Assembly (NCBI GenBank): GCA_023238725.1
Contig: CM041534.1
Span: 21,574,303 to 21,638,302 of the forward strand
Source: Scortum barcoo
Lineage: Eukaryota > Chordata > Actinopteri > Centrarchiformes > Terapontidae
Direction: 5' to 3'
Length of the DNA: 64,000 nucleotides
Below the pieces are notes generated by a model. It saw nothing but the letters and a program-made list of their open reading frames with translations, was not told where the DNA came from and made no database searches. Made by a program: the position numbers and the translations under genes. Position 1 is the first letter of the stretch, and each line of letters starts with the position of its first letter. Below, piece after piece: positions 56,901 to 64,000 of the stretch.

Positions 56901-59900
56901 GCCTTAAGTCTGGCATTTTCTTTTTGCAATTACTGTGAATCAAAATCTGCAAATGTTGAACACTTTGCAGATGGTTCAACAGGTGGCTGAATCATGCAGG
57001 CTCGCCATAACCAAAATCAGGATGCAGAGCAGCGTTCGGCGGGAGCACTGGAGCATCGGATGCACGGGATCACATTAATGTTGCAACTAAACATACAAGA
57101 ATAATACTGCCGTGGCCCGAACAACCAAAACAACATGTGAAAAAAAAAATGGCTGCATGTGAAGGATTTTGCTTCTCTGCCACTGCATGCAGTAATAACC
57201 TCAGGTCAGCCCTGTGCAGATGGTCATACACTCCCACATAAGCACTCACATGCGCTGTATTAAAACTGGAAAAAGGTAAGAGGATATTCTATTGTGTTTA
57301 TTTTTACCTCAAAGATAGTGTACCCTACCTTGTCCTATTAAATATATGAACATATATACAATATAATCTGGAAATATAAAATAAAATAAAACTATAATCA
57401 ACAGCTTTTTATGATCATCTGCAGCTCAGTTCTTAGTCAAACTTAATTCATGGAAAAGAGCGATCTATGTGTGGGAAGTGGTCGTTTTAAAATCCCGGGA
57501 AAACATTCAGAGCTGAATATTCATCACAAAGGCTGCGCTTGACTCAGATCTTGTGTCTCCAAAACTAAAGAGGAAAAAAAAAAAAAGAAAATGGAAAAAG
57601 TGTCTGTGATGAATCACTCTGAGTATAGAGGAAATAAGAGGACGAATGGGAACATGTCTTATTCACCCATCTCTCGTATCAAAACATTTACTTTGCAATT
57701 AAAAGGCAATATTAGCATGAGTGATATGTATAAAATGTTCTACAGTACAATACATTTATCTAAATCAGTATGCACAAAATGTGTTTTTGTGTGCATGTAT
57801 GAGGGGGCAGTTTGGGAAGATGACCTGTTTTTTATTAGATATACTTTAATTTTGCAACAGAGAGCAGAACTGAAACTCTGAAGGTCAAAACTGTTGGTTC
57901 CCATTATATCTATATTTTGCATTCATTCAACAGACCCTTGATAATGTAAAAAGGTATCAGAAATGAATAAATATACTCTTCAGAGAAACGGCAAACGTCC
58001 TTTCTCTCTCCAGGTATCGTTCAGGATTCAGATGAGAGGAGCTCGTAATTGATAAAAACGATGATAGGCTCATCTGAGCCGCCTTGAATTACAACCGCTC
58101 GGCTCACGGCAATAAGCTTTACGAGCAGCAGCAGCAAGCCCGGACTTGTGTTGCCCTGAGTTTCTAGCCTCTGACTGCTGGAGGTTGTTGAAGCTGTACA
58201 CAGGTTCAGTGGGAAGATTGGGAAAAATAATGGTGACTACTTGGCATGTTTTTGGGAAAGAAAACATGAGTGAATTTTTTCAAGACAAGACAGTAAAGGA
58301 CATTACTCTCTGGTAAAGATACAAATGTAAATAACAATAAAAAAGGGCATTTTAGATAAAATTTAAGTATTTTGTTCTATTCTCTGCTCTAAGCAAAACC
58401 AAGGGAACACACCAAAGAGTTACGGCACTGACAAAACCCTGTTTGTGGACAGATGCCCACATCGGACAGACATTTCTGGATGAAGGCAGTGCCCGTGTCT
58501 GTGCGTCTGTCTGAACAAATGAGGCTGCATGCAGGTACAACTCACAAGGCTGATTCTCTGAGGTCTGATACACCGTCTGGCTCTGTCTGTTTTTCAGCAC
58601 TATTTTTACTTTGTTACCCAGCAAAGTGTGAATGAGATTATTAACATCAAAGTGTAAATGTAGAGAAACACCATGCCTCTACTTCTTCTTCTTTTTTGGA
58701 GGTAAATTAGGACCTATTTCTGGCGCCCATGATGGCTGTGTGAGTTGCTGACTTTATAATCCCCTGACAAAAGGCTCCACATCATATTTAAACGATTGCT
58801 TTCACGGCTGGCTCATTGTGATTTAACACACGCCCACAGCGGGACGAGGTTCAAAGTGGCATGAGGCTGCAAAGTCTCATCTGCGGCTCCGGAGACGAGC
58901 TAAGGTGACATTTGCGTCGCCCGGGTGGGCAGGTGGATCAGAGACGCCGCTTGTGTCCTCTCCAATGTCTGCTAGACGGGGCAGATGTGTGCGTCGCTAC
59001 TGTACAGGCGGCTCAAACAGCAGCTCCATCCAACCCCCTACACCCAACACTCCCCTCCACCCGAAGCCCCTTCCACCATTACACACTAATGGTGTATTCG
59101 CCTGACTTGTAAATAGGGCCGACTGCTCTCATCTCACTGCCTTTCGTTTCAAATATTTATCTGTGAGCTGGTGAGCTAAATCGGCTCTGACAGTGAGACT
59201 GTTATTTAAGGTCGCAGACAGGCGGCTGGGTGGGTGAGAGGAAGAGAGAGAGAGAAGGGGGGGGAGAGCATCCATCCCTCGCCGGTGAAATGGGATTCAT
59301 TTCCATGTGTTCATATTCTGTCATGGTTACGGGTTTCTTTTTTTTTTTTTCCCTCTTTCTCCCCCCCTCTTACTCTGAATAGCCGCATCCGTCAGGCTAC
59401 CTCTGCTCCCTCACAACAATGTATTAGTATCCTGGCCTCGCCTCAGTAGAGAGCGAGCACTGAGAGAATTACTAGTGGACTGAAGAAAAAAAAAACAAAA
59501 AAAAAAAAAAAAAAGCAGGGACTGTAAATAAGCTTCGTTCGACTGCTGCAGAATTCATTTTGCATTGACCTGAATTAATGCTGTTTATTCAGCTGGGCTA
59601 AAGCAGCAATGTAACCGAGCGGGGATAATATAATTCACTCCCATTTCCTAAAAATAAAACACGGCCTTTTTACTTTGTATTATACTGTAAGGTATATTTG
59701 TCTCTCACAATCTTTGTCATGAGGTGGAGTGTGAGGTTTTCATGGATCTGTTTTTTTTGTTTAACTATGACTGCGCAGATCTGACTTTGCTCACGGTCGG
59801 CTTTTTCTGTTATACCAATACACCAGGGTGGGGGGCTGGTGAAGAATATGTGAAAGCACAGAGGAATTTAGAAAAGAATAAAAGAATAATTCTTGAAGTA

Positions 59901-61468
59901 ATTCTCCTGAGATACAGGATGCTTATTTTTGAGATAAAACAACTGAATTCATGTGAAAATGAGATTTAAGACTCAAATGTAGGAAGAAGAAAAATAAAAG
60001 AAAAGTGCGACAAGTTAGATTCAGATGGGGAAATCCAAAAGCCCCAAATTTTACATTTCTGAGATGTTTGTCATGTGACATTTCACATGACAAACACATG
60101 CTCATATCATGTGAATTTATGTGAAACGACTGGAACAATATCCATTTTGTCCATGTGTGATTAACACGTTTATGTTTAAACAGGCAATAATCTTTGAGGC
60201 TGGTTCTGATATAACAACTACTGGTGTGCTTGAACCAAAAATTTGCTTTCTTGTCCCCCATTTAATTTAATTAAATGTCATATCAAAATGTTTAGAGCTA
60301 AAAAAAACACTTCTGTGCTGTCTTCCCCCTAAAAAGTTACCAAAAACCCTTGAGTGGCTCATCTGGTTCAGCAATTAATGCTCCACTCAGACATTAATGG
60401 CCTTTCAGATTCTTTCAGAAATGTCTGAAGTGAACTCTTTAAAATGACATTGATTCGTGTTACTGAACGCTCAGATTCTGTTTACGACAAACCCTTGATG
60501 CCAATATGAGTTCCTTCTGCTCCGCTCCATTAGTAGTTTGGTAGAAACAGAATAAATTCAAGGCTGCTCTTTTGAGAATAAAAGGACAGACACAAATGGT
60601 GATGCAAGTTCACTGCAAAGTCTTGTCTGAGCATGACCAGCGGAGTTGAGTAATTTCCCGAGTGGAGATGCTGCTGCAGCATTGCACTGTTGCACCTGAG
60701 GAACTTGTGTTGGGCCAGGGGGATATGAATTATTAGTCGATGTCGTAGGAGGAAGTATGGTAAATTAAAAGCAAATTTTGTACTTTTGTGACCCCTTTCC
60801 GACTTTATTTCTAATTGGTCATCATTCCTACTTGTTTTTCAAGTTAGTTCTCCAACATGTGGTCAATATTTATCAGGCAGATTAGGTGATAACTAATCAT
60901 TTTATTGGATTATCATGGCTCTGAGGGAGCTGAGCTTGAAGGTTAGGCCCTTGATGTGTCACTCAGTTGGTCTTTCTGAGCTCTGGGTAGTTACTGCAAC
61001 TCAAATGTGGAGCGGTTGGCGTAAGAAGTTTTCTTCACTGGATGTGAAGCACAGACTTCACATGAAATAAAAAGCACTGAACCCTCATGTCAAAAGCAGC
61101 TCGGCGTTGTGGTTTGGACTGATTATGATATCTCCCAGACCTTAGGGTTGACCCTGAATGCACCAGAGGGTTCACACATCGCATCTGGTCTATTGGATTC
61201 TCCACAGTCACCAACAACAATACTTCCTTTTTTATCAACAATGAACTTTCAGGCCTCACCACCACGGCGAGGACGGTTAGCGAGGGCTTCCACTGACCTG
61301 TGTGTGAGCGTAGGTGACGTTTGAGCGCAGTATGGCTGGGGAAAGTCCGGTTGCATTCACTGCAGATGTAGCTGCGAACGCCGGCGTGGACCTCCATGTG
61401 CTGCTGCAATGCCGTCTGGGTCTGGAAACGCTTCCCACAAAGCAGGCAAAAGATGGCCATGTCCGACC
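47762..61468 (-). CDS. zbtb16: zbtb16 (PLZF), last three coding exons; 5' part beyond the right edge
   Basis: BTB/zinc-finger transcriptional repressor acting in the nucleus. Spliced order on the minus strand: 61468-61298, 51550-51383, 47991-47762, together 569 nt and in frame. They encode six C2H2 fingers in a row and the C terminus: FCLLCGKRFQ..QQHMEVH, YICSECNRTF..RHLRSH, FECEFCGSCF..GHKRIH, YECNGCGKKF..THYRVH, FECKLCHQRS..KHLRTH, YQCTICLEYC..KHMKGH, then KPEDIPPDWRIEKTYLYLCY and V. These match the last six of the nine PLZF fingers nearly residue for residue. The BTB/POZ domain and first fingers are outside the window. Teleosts may carry two copies (a/b), which I cannot tell apart here. 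Confidence 0.95.
47992..51382 (-). other. zbtb16 last intron (3.4 kb)
   Basis: Contains a dispersed repeat copy at 50,915-51,240 and a complex, repeat-poor stretch at 49,500-50,330 (with CpG-bearing phrases such as GCGGCGCCGC and GGCGCCATTT) that could be regulatory. No exon supported. Confidence 0.5.
50915..51240 (+). repeat. Diverged copy of a second percomorph dispersed repeat
   Basis: Shows in order GAGCATTTTGGGAAATAAGC, GATGCTAGCTTAGCATAAAG, ACTGGAAGAAGAGGGTTAGC, CTATCTCTGTCCAAAG, CTAAAGCTTGGTAATAAACA, GTTATATCTTGTC and TCTGGCAACCCGC. These are successive phrases of an abundant short element of spiny-rayed fish. Old copy with many substitutions. Confidence 0.75.
51383..51550 (-). CDS. 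zbtb16: zbtb16 exon with zinc fingers 6-7
   Basis: 168 nt. DHPFECEFCGSCFRDESTLK, then YECNGCGKKFSLKHQLETHY. The acceptor is a tandem CAGCAG. I used the distal AG because it restores the standard SHTGDHP linker; the proximal one (exon end 51553) would insert one Ala. Donor G|GTACTG. Confidence 0.95.
52085..52276 (+). mobile_element. Degraded LINE-type 3' tail
   Basis: Ends with GAATGGCCTTGACATCGAAAGGTGCTATACAAATAAACTTG, the usual 3' phrase of fish LINE copies (gene-end AATAAA just before the tail), preceded by T-rich 3' UTR-like DNA. No coding part. Confidence 0.5.
55543..55569. repeat. (CT)n microsatellite
   Basis: About 13 CT units, with further interrupted CT tracts at 55,857-55,925. Confidence 0.92.
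56085..56102. repeat. (TG)n microsatellite
   Basis: Nine TG units in the zbtb16 intron. Confidence 0.85.
60065..60096. repeat. Perfect inverted repeat (14-bp arms, 4-nt spacer)
   Basis: Left arm TGTTTGTCATGTGA, spacer CATT, right arm TCACATGACAAACA, fully complementary. Each arm carries a CATGTG/CACATG E-box core. Confidence 0.95.
61298..61468 (-). CDS. zbtb16: zbtb16 exon with zinc fingers 4-5
   Basis: 171 nt. GSDMAIFCLLCGKRFQTQTA, then YICSECNRTFPSHTALKRHL and RSHTG. Acceptor CTCTGCAG, donor G|GTCAGT, phase 1. Confidence 0.96.
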
Positions 61469-64000
61469 CTGCAGAGCAAAGAGACACAACAGAGGAGTTA
61501 GCGGTGAGGACTGTGAGGCGTGATTAAATTTCATTTACCCACGGCTGCGGATTTATCACAACTTGGGTCATATTTTTGTAGGTTTGTTTGGCACCTTCAC
61601 GTGTCTTTTTAGTGATGTTGCCATGTCTCCACAGGACAATGTTATTGTTACTGATAGGAATGATGGTCAGAATAAAAAAAAACAAAAAAAAACAGAGCTA
61701 AGTTGTAAGAGAAATTAAAGATTTGCTTTGCATTTCTGGGAAATAACACACAGTTGCTGTGAAACTAACGAGGGGTTTCATCTCTCCACACTGCACAACC
61801 AATGCCAGCTTAGCTCAAACAAATCACACTAAATTTTTGCATGCACACAGCCATCAAGACACGAGATATGCAACAGCTCAGACGTGATGTCGCGGGTTCA
61901 GACGTATTACAGTTTACCAACTGTGCCTTCATTGGCTCACATGAGGCATACTGTATTTATAGGATTAAAGGTGCACACAGTACTCGTGTTTCAGGGCGGG
62001 TGAGTAGAAAGATAAAGATCTCCTATGCAATACTTCAATCGAATCTTGACTCCAGCGAGCACTGTGCATTTTTCTCCGGCAGAGATAAAGAGCGCACAGT
62101 TGCAAGCACACAAAGACATAAAATCACAAACAGGGGAACAGACACACACATTCGCGCACTCCCTTGAACACACTCCCTTCACACTTTTTCAATTACCAGG
62201 CTGGGGAAAACTCTGGGGAAGGACTGAGTGTTTGGAGCTCAGTTTCTATTTCATCAGTCAATAACACATCTTTGGGGCAAAGCTGACACTAATTTAAAAA
62301 TCTATGAAGAGCAGCCCGCCTCATGTTCATAACCACTGCAGGAGGAGGAGGGCCCACGACAGCCTCCACGCCAGATCAATCACTGTCTCGGCTGCTCCGT
62401 GCGCCGGAGAACGGGCTGGATGGAGGGAGGATGCGTCGCTGGAGGATGATGATAGGAGGAAGGATGGAGAAGAGCTGCTGGATATCGGGTAAAGATAGGA
62501 GATTCGGTCTGTGGCAGAGGACGGCGATGTACAAACCGAGGGGGAAGAAAAAAAATCTCATTTCGGTGCATGTAGGGGAGAGAAATAAATATTGACAAAC
62601 CTTCCCCTTCTGACTTTCTGTCTTTTCTGTCTAGGTTTTTTCTCTCTTTTTTTTGTACAGGACAGAACATAACACATGTGTCTGCAGGAGTGTAGAATTT
62701 TCATTAGACCCTTGTTGAACACTCATGACTGAAAGCCTGAGGTACTAATCTGTTGACCCTCCAGGTGAGGATGATTCCTACTGTGGTTGTGACCTATTGA
62801 TCATTTATCTAGGATCACCATCGGCGCAGGTTTTCCCACTTTTACACCACAAGTATTAAATTCTATCGGGCAGCTTGCCATGTAAGTTGCACATCATCGT
62901 TAGCTTGAGGATAAACCCCTCAGAGTTCAATGGCAATGGATTTCTTTTTAATCCATATATCGCAGAACATATTAATATGTTGTTGTATCTTAAACTTTTT
63001 TTTTTTGCAAAATATTCATACCGCATACTTCTACTCCTCTAGTTTCAGATGGTAGCGCTCTTTATCTTTTAGCTGTGATAAATTGCACGTTTTTAATGCT
63101 AACTACCAAATTTTTCCTGTTTTCCCCCAAATAAACTGGGAACATAAAATGCATCACTTCCTTTGTGCTACTGGATTTTTGCTAAAAGACCTGCAGGCAC
63201 ACTGTGTCTATAACAGCAAATGTTATAGTCTCCCTTTAGTGACTGGATGTAGACTCATATCAGTTGGTATTTAGGATGAAATAAAGAGACAATTTTTGCA
63301 AATCATTCCTTCATTTCTCAGTTTTTAAGGATCGGAAATACATCTGATCATACAAGGCAAACTACATGCATGTAACTGCTGCAAAGCTATTTTTTTCTTT
63401 TTTTGAGGCTTCGCTCCAGTGTTGTTTTCCTTGTCCATCTCTCTTCCTCCTGCAGCTTTTATCAATGAAAAGGCTATTCACTGGGGTCGATTGCCTCTGG
63501 AATCCCTTTAGGTCTGCAGGTACTTAAGTGGCTTTGATTGACAGGCATGCCTCCTTATTCACTTCTATCCTCTCTCTACCTTACTCCCTCTCTCTCAGTT
63601 CATCGTATATCATGGGTTTTGGCTCCGACAGCGGACTGGTATAAGCAGAGGACTTTTTTTCCCCCCTCCAGGCCACTTCAGACCAAACAGTTCCCGGTCA
63701 CATCACATACATAAAGTAACACTGCATTGTTGTTGTTTAGAGAGGCAGGAAATGAAAATGGCCTAAGTGGTCTAGAGGCCAAATAAGTGACAGAGACAGT
63801 GAGAGAGGAGGAGATGAGATGGTGAAGGGAAAATCACAGGAAAAAGAAAGGCTTCTGAATGTAAAAGGTTTCCAGACTGACACTTACAGACACGCGGAGC
63901 TGGTGAACAAGAAGCAGAAGCATCACGTGAAAAAGACTTTTACTTTGAAATCAGGGCAGTAACAGTGGAGTCACTTTAAGTCAGAGGCTGTACGATACGT
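61469..64000 (-). other. zbtb16 intron upstream of the finger 4-5 exon, runs off the window
   Basis: 2.5 kb with no further zbtb16 exon that I can identify. The BTB-encoding exon is not in the window. Short open frames here have no zinc-finger or BTB residues. Confidence 0.55.

Larger units (their letters stand above)
51551..61297 (-). other. zbtb16 intron (9.7 kb) between finger 5 and finger 6 exons
   Basis: Carries a retroelement-like tail (52,085-52,276), CT-rich tracts at 55,543-55,569 and 55,857-55,925, a TG repeat at 56,085-56,102, poly-A runs near 54,178 and 59,485, and a 14-bp hairpin at 60,065-60,096. Between them, complex stretches with homeodomain-type TAATT cores (53,280-53,870; 54,290-54,480; 55,130-55,340; 58,770-59,240) resemble conserved non-coding elements. 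No exon supported. Confidence 0.5.

Noticed and set aside
57591..57881. A 96-codon plus-strand frame in the zbtb16 intron
   Set aside because: No similarity to any family I know and no splice context; A/T-rich chance frame.
60065..60096. The hairpin as a microRNA precursor
   Set aside because: A 14-bp stem with a 4-nt loop is far too short, and pairing does not extend beyond it.

Overview
This 64 kb window is nuclear DNA from a bony fish, almost certainly a percomorph. It carries intron-rich vertebrate genes with GT-AG introns, A/T-rich non-coding DNA, long microsatellites, and two diverged dispersed repeats that I recognise as common in spiny-rayed fish. There are no bacterial features, CRISPR arrays, operons or riboswitches. 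Four protein-coding genes are present, in the order and orientation known from mammals (USP28 - HTR3B - HTR3A - ZBTB16), so this is a conserved vertebrate synteny block.

1-14,100 (minus strand): usp28, a ubiquitin-specific protease. Twenty coding exons were placed by reading splice sites and frames; all junctions keep frame. They run from the start codon at 13,906 to an acidic exon cut by the window's left edge. About 879 codons are visible: UBA, UIM, the Cys box, the catalytic-domain insert and the His box. The C-terminal domain lies outside.

15,491-22,940 (plus): a complete nine-exon 5-HT3 receptor subunit gene, htr3b-like (455 aa). 26,618-34,607 (plus): a complete nine-exon htr3a gene (492 aa). 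They are tandem paralogues with the same exon structure. They should form pentameric serotonin-gated cation channels, with the B-like subunit expected to tune conductance.

34,608-41,640: intergenic DNA holding a GATA microsatellite, a degraded retroelement tail and no gene I can support.

41,640-64,000 (minus): the 3' part of zbtb16 (PLZF). Three coding exons (61,298-61,468; 51,383-51,550; 47,762-47,991) encode its last six zinc fingers and the conserved C terminus. The BTB domain and first fingers lie beyond the right edge. A homopolymer-rich stretch of about 6 kb after the stop is probably a long 3' UTR. The 9.7 kb intron holds several complex, repeat-poor stretches that look like regulatory elements.

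The most useful observations are: a frame-neutral 42-nt exon in the usp28 catalytic-domain insert, a GC-AG intron in usp28, a NAGNAG acceptor between zinc fingers of zbtb16, an HTR3B-type subunit that keeps the loop-B tryptophan, Tc1 and possible Penelope-type transposon remnants, and a 14-bp perfect hairpin with E-box cores. I found no wholly new biological system.
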